Assembly: GCA_016281535.1 (NCBI GenBank)
Contig: JAEEIT010000033.1
Span: 1 to 45,684 of the forward strand
Length of the DNA: 45,684 nt
Reading direction: 5' to 3'
DNA from: Clostridia bacterium
GTDB lineage: Bacteria; Bacillota; Clostridia; Saccharofermentanales; Saccharofermentanaceae
Each line of letters opens with the position of its first letter. Position 1 is the stretch's first letter. The translations under genes were made by a program, and so were the position numbers. The notes below the pieces were generated by a model, which did no database searches, was not told the origin of the DNA, and saw only the letters and a program-made list of their open reading frames with translations. This document shows positions 25,111-34,094 of the stretch, one piece after another.

Positions 25111-26544
25111 TTACTCAACAGTGATACCAGCGTTAGCTGCAACGTCCTTGAACTCGTTGAGAGCAGCGTCCTTATCCTTCTCACCCATAGCGTACTGCTT
25201 AACCTGCTCCTGCCATGTGCCGTTCAGAGTGGAGTCATATTCGCACTTGCACTTAGCGGAAGCGTAGGATGTAGCGGTAACGAAGATCTCGAACGGGTTC
25301 TGTCCACCGAGGATATCCATGGAACCATCAGACATCTTCATAACAACACCGGAAGAAACAGTATCCTTAGCAGCTGCGATTGTACCGTTAGCCCAAGCAT
25401 AGAGGAGACCATTCTCTGTAGCATCGAGTGTGATCCACTCAACGATCTTACCGATTACTTCCTTCTTGTCAGCATCTTCGATGGCAGCCTTGTTAGCCAG
25501 CAGCCAGGAACCGCCCCACCAGAAACCAACGTTCGGTACGCATACTGCGTAGTCGCCGAAACCAGTAGCTTCGTCAACAACCTGCTTAGCGATAACGTAG
25601 TTGATGAGCCAAGCCGGACCATACCAACCGAATACCTTACGATCGCTCTGATCCTTCATGTCAGCATACCAAGCTTCCTGCCAAGCATCTGTCTTGTTGC
25701 AGTAGTCACCATCGATCAGCTTCTTAGCGATGTCGAGGTATTCCATTCTCATCGGGTCGATGTTGAGCTTGCCGTCTACAACCCACGGAGTAGAAGCAGC
25801 CTTCTCACATACGTTCCAAACGTCACCGAGACCGGAAACGATTGCATAACCCTTAGCCTTCAGAGCTTCAGCAGCCTCGAAGAACTTGTCCCAGGACTGT
25901 GTGCCGGCGCCGATAGCAGCCTCAACAGTAGCCTGATCGTCAGAACCGAAGACTTCCTTAGCGATGGAACGTCTGTAGATGAACGCACCACCTGTGCACT
26001 GATAGCAGAGAGCAACGAGGTCGCCGCTCTTGTTGGTGCCGAGCTCAACTGTGTAACCAGCGATGTCAGCAGCCTTTACCTTACCGTCAACATCATCGAT
26101 GAAGCTGGAGTAAGGAGCAGCAAAATCAGCGAACTCACCCTGTGTGTAAGGGAGAATGTAGTCAGCCTCAGCAACGTAGAGGTCCGGAGCCAGATCGCCA
26201 CCAGCGGTAAGAGCCGCGTTCAGCTTTGTCTCGTAAGCCTGGTTGTCGTTGTTGGAAACTGTAGCGTTAACTGTGTACTTTGCAGCGTAATCCGGATTTC
26301 TCTTGAAGAACTCCTCGATCATGCCCGGTACCTCGTCAGACATAGCATAGACGTTGATCTTGATGTCGCCTTCGCCCATGGAAACCTCAGAAGTTGTCGG
26401 CTCACTTGTAGCAGCACCCTCTGTTGTTGTTGCATCAGTCTGACCACCTGCAGCTGTCGTTGTCGTGCTATCCGAAGAAGAGCAGCCAGCGAACATTGCA
26501 GCGCACATTGTGAAGCAAAGAACACTTGCAATAATTTTTTTCAT
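25111..26544 (-). CDS. Sugar ABC transporter substrate-binding lipoprotein
   Basis: 477 aa, extracellular solute-binding protein family 1. Signal with lipobox FAGC (Cys21), a Ser/Thr/Gly-rich linker, then a two-lobe binding fold; the aromatic-rich segment WWGGSWLLANK probably contributes to sugar stacking. The start at 26544 is set by AGGAGG five bases upstream. Codon use looks more like a highly expressed gene (many GCT, GCA, AAC codons) than its neighbours. It is first in the operon and divergent from the DUF624 gene, with two LacI/CcpA-like operator cores between them. Confidence 0.94.
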   Translation of the reverse strand: MKKIIASVLCFTMCAAMFAGCSSSDSTTTTAAGGQTDATTTEGAATSEPTTSEVSMGEGDIKINVYAMSDEVPGMIEEFFKRNPDYAAKYTVNATVSNNDNQAYETKLNAALTAGGDLAPDLYVAEADYILPYTQGEFADFAAPYSSFIDDVDGKVKAADIAGYTVELGTNKSGDLVALCYQCTGGAFIYRRSIAKEVFGSDDQATVEAAIGAGTQSWDKFFEAAEALKAKGYAIVSGLGDVWNVCEKAASTPWVVDGKLNIDPMRMEYLDIAKKLIDGDYCNKTDAWQEAWYADMKDQSDRKVFGWYGPAWLINYVIAKQVVDEATGFGDYAVCVPNVGFWWGGSWLLANKAAIEDADKKEVIGKIVEWITLDATENGLLYAWANGTIAAAKDTVSSGVVMKMSDGSMDILGGQNPFEIFVTATSYASAKCKCEYDSTLNGTWQEQVKQYAMGEKDKDAALNEFKDVAANAGITVE

Positions 26545-26653
26545 ATCGTCCTCCTGATATTTGTAGATTTTTGACGAACTAGTCGCCGTTTTCTTGTAAC
26601 TACATGTACATAATACCCATTGCTCTAACATTTTACACTACAATTCTTGCGAT

Positions 26654-26703
26654 AAAACGTTACTTATCTAAACACTCCTTGCTATTTGGTGAGCGAAACG
26701 TTA
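26654..26703. promoter_or_regulatory. Two LacI/cre-like operator cores in the divergent promoter region
   Basis: AAACGTTAC occurs at 26655-26663 and 26696-26704, with CG centres 41 bp apart (about four helix turns). The core AARCGYTW matches the centre of CcpA and LacI-family sites. They lie between the sugar-binding protein and DUF624 genes and could support looping or catabolite control. Confidence 0.5.
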
Positions 26704-26789
26704 CGCGCTGTATTTTTATTCACCGTGTTGGTATAATCTTTTCGTGTCTGATTTTCATCAGCGAAATAGCTTCTTTGAGGTGTATCTCC

Positions 26790-27593
26790 ATGCATGAGAC
26801 TTTCAATTCCAATAACCCCGCCATGCGCTTCCTGGCGAATATGTTTAACGTATTCTGGGTCAATATCCTCTTTCTCTTTACTTGTATTCCGATCGTGACC
26901 ATCGGTCCTTCCCTGTGCGCGCTATATAAAGTATGTCTAAAGATCATAAGCGGCGATGACCCGCAGGTGTACCAGACCTACTTCCACGAGTTTAAGGACA
27001 GCTTCAAGAAAGGCACGATCCTGTGGCTTCTGATCCTGGCCCTCGGTGCGATGTTCGGAGTCGAGCTCTACTTCATCTACTTCCGCCCGGATGTGTATAA
27101 TTCCAATTTCGCTTTCCTTCAGTATCCGGTCTGGATCATGATCTTCGTCCTCGTACAGATCTTCCTCTATGGTTTCGCACTTCTTGCTACATTCGAGAAT
27201 ACTCTGAAGAAGACGATCATCAACGCGGTCCTTCTCAGCATCAAGAACTTCGCGATCACGGTATTTCTCATCGCGGTATGGCTCTTCACTCCCCTTCTCA
27301 TTAACACTTTCCCGGACTGGACGTATGCGATACTGGGTCTGGAGCTCTTCTACAATCTCGCTCTCCGCGTGCTGATCTGCTCCTTCTTCCTGCATAAGGC
27401 TTTCGGCCTTAAGAAGATCAAGGTCTTCCGCGACGGCTCCGTCCAGGAACTCTCCTATGACGAGGACGGAAATGAAAAAACCGAGACCATATCGGACTCG
27501 GACGACAGAAACGCTGAAGATGACTCGAATGAAGACGAAGATTCGGACGAGGAGGCTCCTGAGGATACAGAGGATCACGATGAAGCGGACTAG
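26790..27593 (+). CDS. DUF624 (YesL-like) membrane protein
   Basis: 267 aa with four or five membrane segments and the DUF624 N-terminal block NVFWVNILFLFTCIPIVTIGPSLCALY (positions about 15-41). The last 60 residues are a very acidic tail (Asp/Glu/Ser), unusual for the family's compact members. The start at 26790 is chosen because GAGGTG lies upstream and the family begins here. DUF624 genes are regularly beside CUT1 sugar transporters, as here, but the role is unknown. It is divergent from the binding protein gene, sharing the operator region. Confidence 0.88.
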   Translation: MHETFNSNNPAMRFLANMFNVFWVNILFLFTCIPIVTIGPSLCALYKVCLKIISGDDPQVYQTYFHEFKDSFKKGTILWLLILALGAMFGVELYFIYFRPDVYNSNFAFLQYPVWIMIFVLVQIFLYGFALLATFENTLKKTIINAVLLSIKNFAITVFLIAVWLFTPLLINTFPDWTYAILGLELFYNLALRVLICSFFLHKAFGLKKIKVFRDGSVQELSYDEDGNEKTETISDSDDRNAEDDSNEDEDSDEEAPEDTEDHDEAD

Positions 27594-27633
27594 AAGCGCT
27601 TCTTCTGTATGACTGTCACCGGCGGAATAGACA

Positions 27634-28302
27634 CTACTCGAAGAAGAGATACTCCAGAAGGAGTTTCACTTCTTCTTTTTTCTCCGAAACGGCGGAGATC
27701 ATGAGATAGTGTTTCTCTTCCGATCCCTCGTATGCCGGCTGGAAATAGTCCATGCCCGTGATATTGATCGCAGCGGGGTAACTCGCCACTTCTCCATCAT
27801 CTGGCTCGAGAATGAAGAGTATGTCCCGTGCTTCCAGCTCCCGGATCTGTTCTTCGGTCAGGATGTCCCGCAGATCGTGCACGCCGTTCGGCCCCAGTTC
27901 CTTGATCTGACGGGAATTCGTAATGACGATATCCACCACGCCGCCGGAGATCAGGGAATTCAGCTTCATGACGCTGGCTGTCATATCCTGCGTCATCGCA
28001 ATCGAGTCTTCATTTGTCGGTGCGTGAAAAGTACTGTCCACGATGAACTCTTTGCCGATCTTCTGTTCGTACTCGTTAAAGATTGTATCCTCGGCTTCGT
28101 AGTGTCCGTTGACAATGGCGATATTGAGGTAGGCTTTCTTCGTGGCGGACAGATAGGAAAGGAGCATCGATGTCAGCACGGCGATGACGATGACCGGAAT
28201 GATCACCCACCATTTATAGTAAGTCCAGAAGTGAACGATCATTCCCTTGACCCCTACTTCCTTCACACTTACTTTCTTCTTCTCCAGACTCGGATCCGGC
28301 AT
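27634..28302 (-). CDS. Hypothetical membrane-anchored protein
   Basis: 222 aa. A cytoplasmic N-terminus, one membrane segment (about 32-53, WWVIIPVIVIAVLTSMLLSYL), then an extracytoplasmic domain that looks like half of a solute-binding protein lobe (GGVVDIVITNSRQI, LRDILTEEQIREL). No named family is recognised. GAGGAG precedes the start. It is convergent with the DUF624 gene, so the two are not co-transcribed, but similar pairs beside sugar transporters suggest a link. Confidence 0.7.
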   Translation of the reverse strand: MPDPSLEKKKVSVKEVGVKGMIVHFWTYYKWWVIIPVIVIAVLTSMLLSYLSATKKAYLNIAIVNGHYEAEDTIFNEYEQKIGKEFIVDSTFHAPTNEDSIAMTQDMTASVMKLNSLISGGVVDIVITNSRQIKELGPNGVHDLRDILTEEQIRELEARDILFILEPDDGEVASYPAAINITGMDYFQPAYEGSEEKHYLMISAVSEKKEEVKLLLEYLFFE

Positions 28303-28330
28303 ATCGCTCTGCTCCTCATAATCGAAATCA

Positions 28331-28383
28331 GAAACGGTTTCGTTTCACAATGGGTATGATAACAGAATCGGTAAAATGTGCAA
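28331..28383 (-). promoter_or_regulatory. Promoter and possible operator of the membrane-anchored protein gene
   Basis: Minus-strand TTGCAC (28378-28383) and TATCAT (28356-28361), 16-bp spacer. An 11-bp palindrome GAAACGGTTTC (28331-28341) lies where transcription would start. A related GAAACCGATTTC is seen at 28448-28459. The remaining 28384-28600 is very AT-rich with no supported gene. Confidence 0.5.
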
Positions 28384-28600
28384 GATAGAAAAACTGATTC
28401 CGTCATTTGTTAAACACATCACTTAACTTTGAAATGAAACATTTTTCGAAACCGATTTCAGAAATTATATATTTAATGTAATAATATATAAATATATATA
28501 CATATTAGGGGGCAAAAAACGGACGTATCCGGCCGAAAAATATCAAAAAGTTTTAGGTCGCGCTTGAAGCAATCTGCGACTTATTAAGTGAAATATGAAA

Positions 28601-28637
28601 CAGTCGGAAGGAAAGACTATGTTTCCCCTTCCGACTG
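28601..28637 (-). terminator. Terminator of the fab/transcarboxylase operon
   Basis: Perfect 11-bp stem CAGTCGGAAGG/CCTTCCGACTG with a 15-nt loop, followed on the minus strand by TTTCATATTTC. It lies 24 bp after the stop codon of the oadA-type gene and would end the long operon that begins with fabH. Confidence 0.7.
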
Positions 28638-28661
28638 TACTGTTCGTTTCTTCGTCTGTTC

Positions 28662-30080
28662 TTACCAGATCACGCGGATCTCTTTGACTTCGTCCGCCTT
28701 CTTTTTTCCTTCGGAACTATCGTCTCCGCCTGCATCTCTCTTCTTGATGAAGCCCGGCGCAACCTGTGGAAAAAGCGCGCAGGAGAGCACGTCTTCTTCG
28801 CTTCTGGCGAAGTCGGAAACGGAAGCACGGAGGGTCTCCATCTCGTTGGCGATCCGGTCCGCCGGTCGGCACTCGATCACTTCTTCGTCACCGATGGCCA
28901 TCTTTCTGACCTCTTCGTTCACCTTACCCGGAAGCCGTCCGTACTCGCCGCGCAGAAGCATCTTCGACTCCTTCGGGAAGGTCTTATAGCGGCCCATCAG
29001 GACATTCATGACCGCCTGGGAACCGACGATCTGGGAGGTCGGCGTGACCAGTGGCGGATAACCAAAATCCTCACGGACACGCGGAACTTCCGCGAGCACT
29101 TCTTCGAAGCGGCTCTCGGCGCCGGCCTGCTTCAGCTGATTGAGAAGGTTCGACAGCATGCCGCCCGGAACCTGATAGATCAATGTATTCGGATCGACAC
29201 GAAGGACCTTCGGATCCAGGATCCCCTGATCCTGTAGTTTCTGTGCCACACCCTTAAAGTGGGACGCGGCCTTCGACAGCGACGGAAGGTCCAGTCCGGT
29301 ATCTCTCGGTGTACCCTTAAATGCCGCTACCAGGGACTCGGTCGCCGGCTGGGAGGTACCCGTTGCCAGCGGCGAAAGCGCGGTGTCGATGATGTCGATC
29401 CCGGCCAGCGCGGCGGCATAGTAGACCATCGCGCCGGTACCTGTCGTATCGTGTGTATGCAGGTGCAGCGGTACATCCACAGCTTCCTTCAGTCTGCTTA
29501 CGAGCAAATAGGCTGTCGACGGAAGGAGCAGGTTCGCCATGTCCTTGATGCAGATCACATCCGCGCCCATCTCGACGAGGATCTTCGCCTGCGCGACGAA
29601 ATAGTCTTCGTTATGGACCGGGCTCGTCGTATAGCTCAGTGCTGCCTCGCATGTACCGCCGTACTTCTTCACGGCGCGCATCGGGCTCTCCATATTTCTT
29701 ACATCGTTCAGGGCATCGAAGATACGGACGACATTGATGCCGTTCTCGATCATGCGTCCGCAGAAAGACTCCACCACGTCATCCGCATAGTGCCGGTATC
29801 CCAGTAGGTTCTGGGCACGAAGCAGCATCTGCAGCGGTGTCTTCGGCATCGCTTTCTTCAATGTGCGGAGCCTCTCCCACGGGTCCTCTCCAAGGAAGCG
29901 CATGCACGAATCGAAGGTGGCGCCGCCCCAGCATTCCAGGGACCAGTATCCCATATTATCCAGGATCTCGCAGGCCGGAAGCATATCCTCGATACGCATT
30001 CTCGTCGCGGCCTGCGACTGGTGCGCATCACGAAGGATCGTATCCGTGATATATAGTTTCTTCTCGGGCATCTGGAGCAT
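28662..30080 (-). CDS. OadA/transcarboxylase 5S-type carboxyltransferase subunit
   Basis: 472 aa. Carboxyltransferase domain of the HMGL/TIM-barrel type that moves CO2 between oxaloacetate/pyruvate and biotin. Metal and active-site residues are in place: Asp18 in TILRDAHQS, Lys179 in CIKDMA (the carbamylated Lys of the 5S subunit), and His208/His210 in LHLHTH. A PYC_OADA conserved C-terminal domain follows (GMLSNLLNQLKQAG, GYPPLVTPTSQIVG). The biotin domain is absent and encoded separately just upstream. GAGGTGG precedes the ATG. It is the last gene of the fab operon, one base after the biotin carrier stop. Pyruvate carboxylase B or oxaloacetate decarboxylase alpha are alternative roles. Confidence 0.93.
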   Translation of the reverse strand: MLQMPEKKLYITDTILRDAHQSQAATRMRIEDMLPACEILDNMGYWSLECWGGATFDSCMRFLGEDPWERLRTLKKAMPKTPLQMLLRAQNLLGYRHYADDVVESFCGRMIENGINVVRIFDALNDVRNMESPMRAVKKYGGTCEAALSYTTSPVHNEDYFVAQAKILVEMGADVICIKDMANLLLPSTAYLLVSRLKEAVDVPLHLHTHDTTGTGAMVYYAAALAGIDIIDTALSPLATGTSQPATESLVAAFKGTPRDTGLDLPSLSKAASHFKGVAQKLQDQGILDPKVLRVDPNTLIYQVPGGMLSNLLNQLKQAGAESRFEEVLAEVPRVREDFGYPPLVTPTSQIVGSQAVMNVLMGRYKTFPKESKMLLRGEYGRLPGKVNEEVRKMAIGDEEVIECRPADRIANEMETLRASVSDFARSEEDVLSCALFPQVAPGFIKKRDAGGDDSSEGKKKADEVKEIRVIW

Positions 30081-30081
30081 A

Positions 30082-30489
30082 TTATTCCACCTCGAACAGT
30101 ACTTGTCCTGCGGCTACGGTGTCGCCCTGCTTCACGAAGAGGGATTTGATCACGCCTGCCTTCGCGCTGTTGATATCGTTCTCCATTTTCATGGCCTCCA
30201 GTACCACGACGGCTTCGCCGGCGTTTACCTGATCGCCCACATTCATATTGACACGGAGGATCGTACCCGGCATCGGGGCATTCACTGCACCTGCGCCGCC
30301 GGAAACCGGTGCGGAAGGTGCCGCGGCCGCAGGAGCCTTAGCCGCCGAAGCCGCAGCCGGAGCTGCCTTGGTGGCAGAAGCTGCCGTATCCGGTGCTTTT
30401 GAAGATGCGGACTTCGCTTCGCCTTCTGCTAAAGCCTCGACCTCGATCTCGTAGGATTTTCCGTTTAATGTGATCTTATATTTGCTCAT
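30082..30489 (-). CDS. Biotin carboxyl carrier protein
   Basis: 135 aa. N-terminal short domain, an Ala/Pro/Lys-rich flexible linker (about 24-68), then a biotinyl domain with Lys101 in EAMKMEN as the biotin attachment site. The short form and the linker resemble the 1.3S subunit of transcarboxylase and the gamma-type carriers of decarboxylases more than the AccB of acetyl-CoA carboxylase. Its start overlaps the stop of the small OadG-like gene by four bases (ATGA), and its stop is one base before the oadA-type gene, so all three are tightly coupled. Confidence 0.94.
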   Translation of the reverse strand: MSKYKITLNGKSYEIEVEALAEGEAKSASSKAPDTAASATKAAPAAASAAKAPAAAAPSAPVSGGAGAVNAPMPGTILRVNMNVGDQVNAGEAVVVLEAMKMENDINSAKAGVIKSLFVKQGDTVAAGQVLFEVE

Positions 30490-30674
30490 ACCAATTCGTC
30501 CTCCAGCGTATATTTCTTATAGTTGATGTTCTTCTCCCGAACGTATTTCATAAGGCTCGATTCGCCGATCTCGCGGAAGCTCACGACGCGGAGATCCCGG
30601 GCATCTGTCCCTGTCTCTTCCGCGATCGCGGCCACAGCCATGGCGACGATCTCTTCTTTAGTCAGTTCTTCCAT
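30486..30674 (-). CDS. Small soluble OadG/MmdD-like subunit
   Basis: 62 aa, no membrane segment. The segment EEIVAMAVAAIAEETG followed by RDLRVVSFREI resembles the cytosolic C-terminal part of OadG/MmdD, the small subunits that hold decarboxylase complexes together, but the usual N-terminal membrane helix is missing. GGAGG lies six bases before the start. Position between the carboxyltransferase gene and the biotin carrier supports a structural role in this complex. The family match is by eye and moderate only. Confidence 0.7.
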   Translation of the reverse strand: MEELTKEEIVAMAVAAIAEETGTDARDLRVVSFREIGESSLMKYVREKNINYKKYTLEDELV

Positions 30675-30713
30675 ATTCGCCTCCGTTATTTCTTTCCGTC
30701 TTCTGATCTAAGA

Positions 30714-32264
30714 TCAGAGCGGGATATTCCCGTGCTTCTTGTACGGGCGGTCCTGGGACTTACTCTCGAGGGCAGAAAGTGCGGAAACGATCTTGCTCTT
30801 CGTGTCCTCCGGCAGGATGACCTCGTCCACATAGCCACGGCTGGCGGCCACGTACGGGTTCATGAACTTGTCGTTATACTCAGAGACGAGCTCGGCTCTC
30901 TTTGCGTCCTTATCCTCGGCCGCTTCGATGGCCTTCCTGCCGATGATGGCTACGGCTCCGCTTGCGCCCATGACGGCGATCTCGGCGATCGGCCAGGCAT
31001 AGACCACATCCGCGCCCAGACCCTTGCTGTTCATGGCGATATACGCGCCGCCGTAGGCCTTACGCATGATGATGGTGACCTTCGGCACGGTGGCCTCGGC
31101 AAAAGCATAGAGGAGTTTCGCGCCGTGCCGGATGATGCCGTTATGCTCCTGGTTGCTTCCGGGCATGAAGGCCGGAACGTCCACAAGCGTCACAAGCGGA
31201 ATATTGAAGCAGTCGCAGAAACGGATGAAGCGCGCGCCCTTATCGGAGGCGTTGATCTCCAGCGATCCGGCGATGCAGTTGCTCTGGTTCGCCACGATAC
31301 CGACGGTCTTGCCTTCGATCCTGGCAAATCCGACGACGATATTCCTGGCAAAGTCTCTGGAGACTTCCATGAAGCTGCTTCTGTCGATGAATGTGGCGAT
31401 GACGTCACGGACATCGTAGGCCGCCTTCGGATTCGACGGTACGATCTCGGGGATCGATGCGCAAGCATCGACGGATACACCTTCTACCTCGGAAGCTTCA
31501 CTCTCGTTGTTGTCCGGGAGATACCCAATCAGACGGCGGACGCCGTTCAGGCAGGCAAGATCATCCGGATATACGAAGTGAGCCACGCCGCTGACTGACG
31601 AGTGCACACCGGCACCGCCGAGATCTCCGGCTGTGATCTCTTCGCCGGTTACGGATTTTACGACCGCAGGACCGGTGATATACATCTGGGAGGTCTCTTC
31701 AGTCATGAAGATATAGTCGCAGATGGCCGGGGAATAGCATGCCCCACCGGCGCAGGGACCCATGATGACCGAGATCTGCGGGATCACACCGGACGCCATG
31801 GTATTTCTATAGAAGATCTCGGCATAGCCGTTCAGACTGTCGATGCCTTCTTCGATGCGGGCTCCGCCGCTGTCGTTCATGGAGACGAACGGGGCACCTT
31901 CTTCCATGGCTTTATCCATCGCCAGGCAGATCTTCTTCGCGTGCGCCGCACCGAGAGAACCGCCGCCGACAGTAAAGTCCTGGGACGAGGCGTACACGAG
32001 TCTTCCGTGTACATATCCGTATCCGGTCACGACACCGTCGCCCGGTTTCTTCTTCTTATCCATTCCGAAGTCTGTCGCTCCGGATGTCATGAGGGAATTC
32101 AGCTCGACGAAAGTACCGTCATCGAAGAGGGCTTCCATTCTCTCTCTTGCCGTGAGTTTACCGCGGGCGTGCTGTTTCTCGATGCCGGCCTGCCCGCCGG
32201 CCAGCTCCGCTTCCTGCTTCTTGGTCTTAAGATCATTGATCGAATCGATCCATTTGCTGTCCAT
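30714..32264 (-). CDS. Acyl-CoA carboxyltransferase subunit (PccB/MmdA/transcarboxylase 12S type)
   Basis: 516 aa, both carboxyltransferase halves in one chain, C-terminus KKHGNIPL as in MmdA/PccB. It transfers the carboxyl group between biotin and an acyl-CoA. Oxyanion-hole and CoA blocks are visible: GGGSLGAAHAKKI, GPCAGGACYSPAICD, RKAYGGAYIAMNSKGLGAD. The residue after GGAY is Ile; in the Streptomyces AccB/PccB pair Ile at this site goes with acetyl-CoA and Asp with propionyl-CoA use, but other MmdA proteins also have hydrophobic residues here. It directly follows fabZ in the operon, where accC/accD/accA would stand in many Firmicutes. Confidence 0.94.
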   Translation of the reverse strand: MDSKWIDSINDLKTKKQEAELAGGQAGIEKQHARGKLTARERMEALFDDGTFVELNSLMTSGATDFGMDKKKKPGDGVVTGYGYVHGRLVYASSQDFTVGGGSLGAAHAKKICLAMDKAMEEGAPFVSMNDSGGARIEEGIDSLNGYAEIFYRNTMASGVIPQISVIMGPCAGGACYSPAICDYIFMTEETSQMYITGPAVVKSVTGEEITAGDLGGAGVHSSVSGVAHFVYPDDLACLNGVRRLIGYLPDNNESEASEVEGVSVDACASIPEIVPSNPKAAYDVRDVIATFIDRSSFMEVSRDFARNIVVGFARIEGKTVGIVANQSNCIAGSLEINASDKGARFIRFCDCFNIPLVTLVDVPAFMPGSNQEHNGIIRHGAKLLYAFAEATVPKVTIIMRKAYGGAYIAMNSKGLGADVVYAWPIAEIAVMGASGAVAIIGRKAIEAAEDKDAKRAELVSEYNDKFMNPYVAASRGYVDEVILPEDTKSKIVSALSALESKSQDRPYKKHGNIPL

Positions 32265-32286
32265 ATAAGAACACCTTCATTTCCAA

Positions 32287-32745
32287 TTATTTGTTTCCGT
32301 GTGCGTCCTTCTCAGGAAGGATCGCGAACTTGATGATGCAGTCGCAGGCGACCTCGTCCCCGACAGAAGCCACGCCGTGGCCCATGCCGACCGGACCGCG
32401 CAGAGCCGTGATCTCGGTCTTCAGTGTCAGCACATCTCCCGGGACGACCGGACGCTTGAACTTACACTTGTCGATGCCGGCGAATACGGCGATACGGCCC
32501 TTAAATTCATCCTTACAGAGGATCGCCACGGCACCGGTCTGGGCCAGGGCCTCGACCTGAAGGACACCCGGCATGATGGGCATCTCCGGGAAATGACCCT
32601 GGAAATAGGGCTCATCGTAGGTGATGCATTTTCTGCCGATGGCATATACGCCCTCTTCGTAATCCTCGATGGCATCTACCAGGAGGAACGGAGAACGGTG
32701 CGGAAGAATATCCATGATCTGTTTGGTGGTCAGTGCTTTTGCCAT
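32287..32745 (-). CDS. fabZ: (3R)-hydroxyacyl-ACP dehydratase
   Basis: 152 aa. Dehydrates 3-hydroxyacyl-ACP in the elongation cycle. The catalytic pair is His51 in GHFP and Glu65 in QVEALAQ, on the hot-dog fold. Hallmark block FQGHFPEMPIMPGVL is present. GAGG precedes the start. It lies between fabF and the carboxyltransferase gene. No isomerase FabM/FabN gene is in the window, so unsaturated fatty acid formation is not explained here. Confidence 0.97.
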   Translation of the reverse strand: MAKALTTKQIMDILPHRSPFLLVDAIEDYEEGVYAIGRKCITYDEPYFQGHFPEMPIMPGVLQVEALAQTGAVAILCKDEFKGRIAVFAGIDKCKFKRPVVPGDVLTLKTEITALRGPVGMGHGVASVGDEVACDCIIKFAILPEKDAHGNK

Positions 32746-32802
32746 ATGATTACCTCATTTCTGTGGCGGGGCCACGGGTTCCGGTTTCCGGTCAGACGGA
32801 TC

Positions 32803-34038
32803 TCAGTCCTCGAACTTCTTCATGATGATCGAGGCGTTATGTCCGCCGAATCCGAGGGAGTTGCTCATCGCGTACTTCACGTCCTGCTCGTAGGACTTGC
32901 CGAAGCAGTAGTTCAGATCCATTTCCTCTTCTGTCTCGGAGGAACCCATGGTCTGGTGGATGAAGCCTTCTTCGACGGACTTGGCCAGAACGATGGCCTC
33001 GATGGCACCGGCTGCTCCGAGGAGATGTCCGGTCATGGACTTCGTGGAGTTGATCTTCACGTTATATGCCGCCTCGCCCAGTGCCGTCTTAATGGCACGT
33101 GTCTCGAAGAGATCGTTATGGTGGGTGGATGTACCATGTGCATTGATGTAGTCAAGCTCCGAAGGCTCGATTCCTGCGTCGGCAATGGCTGCCATCATGG
33201 CGTGAGCTGCACCGATACCGGACTCTTCCGGAGAGGTGATGTGGTATGCGTCGCAGGAAGCGCCGTAACCGGCCATCTCTGCGTAGATCTTCGCGCCACG
33301 GGCTTTCGCGTGCTCGTACTCTTCGAGTACCAGGACACCGGCGCCCTCGCCGAGTACGAAGCCGTCACGGTTCTTGTCGAAGGGGATCGAGGCGTGGAGC
33401 GGATCATCACTGGTGGACAGGGCCTTCAGTGCACAGAAGCCGGCTACACCCATCGGGCAGATCGCAGCTTCCGTACCGCCAGCAAGGATCACGTCGGCTT
33501 CGCCGCACTGGATCGTTCTGTAGGCTTCACCGATGGAGTTGGTACCGGATGCACAAGCTGTAACGACGTCGATGTTCTTGCCCTTGAAGCCGGTAACGAT
33601 CGCGATGTTTCCGGCTGCCATGTTACCGATCATGAGCGGGATGTAAAGAGGGCCGATCTTGTTCGGGCCAAAGTCCAGAAGTCTCTTATGCTCGCGCTCG
33701 GTGGCCTGCATGGAGCCAACGCCGGAACCGACGATGACACCGCAGCGGTATGCATCTTCGTTCTCGATATTAATGCCGGAATCCTTCACCGCCATCAGGG
33801 CTGCGGCGGCCGCATACTGGGAGAACGGTTCCATTCTCTTCGCGGTCTTAAAGTCCATATACTCGTCCGGCTTGAAGTCCCGGACCTCGCCGGCGACCTT
33901 GGCCTTATAGTCGGTCGTGTCGAACTTCGTGATGGGGCCGATGCCGACCTTACCGGCCTTGATGTTCGACCAGAATTCTTCGACTGTGTTTCCGAGCGGG
34001 GTGATGGCACCCATTCCTGTAACAACTACTCTTCTCAT
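32803..34038 (-). CDS. fabF: 3-oxoacyl-ACP synthase II
   Basis: 411 aa condensing enzyme that extends acyl-ACP with malonyl-ACP. Catalytic Cys162 in TACASGTNSIGEAY, His in NAHGTSTHHND and the second His in KSMTGHLLGAAG complete the Cys-His-His triad. Length and motifs are standard. GGAAGG precedes the start codon. Fifty-six bases separate it from the fabG stop and 57 from fabZ. Confidence 0.97.
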   Translation of the reverse strand: MRRVVVTGMGAITPLGNTVEEFWSNIKAGKVGIGPITKFDTTDYKAKVAGEVRDFKPDEYMDFKTAKRMEPFSQYAAAAALMAVKDSGINIENEDAYRCGVIVGSGVGSMQATEREHKRLLDFGPNKIGPLYIPLMIGNMAAGNIAIVTGFKGKNIDVVTACASGTNSIGEAYRTIQCGEADVILAGGTEAAICPMGVAGFCALKALSTSDDPLHASIPFDKNRDGFVLGEGAGVLVLEEYEHAKARGAKIYAEMAGYGASCDAYHITSPEESGIGAAHAMMAAIADAGIEPSELDYINAHGTSTHHNDLFETRAIKTALGEAAYNVKINSTKSMTGHLLGAAGAIEAIVLAKSVEEGFIHQTMGSSETEEEMDLNYCFGKSYEQDVKYAMSNSLGFGGHNASIIMKKFED

Positions 34039-34094
34039 GTTCGTTTACCTTCCTTTTCATCCGGCCGCATGAGGGGCGGCGATGGTTTCTTCTA

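Noticed and set aside
28384-28600. Gene or origin in the AT-rich intergenic stretch
   Set aside because: No frame, no iterons beyond two weak GAAAC-type sites, and no replication genes nearby.
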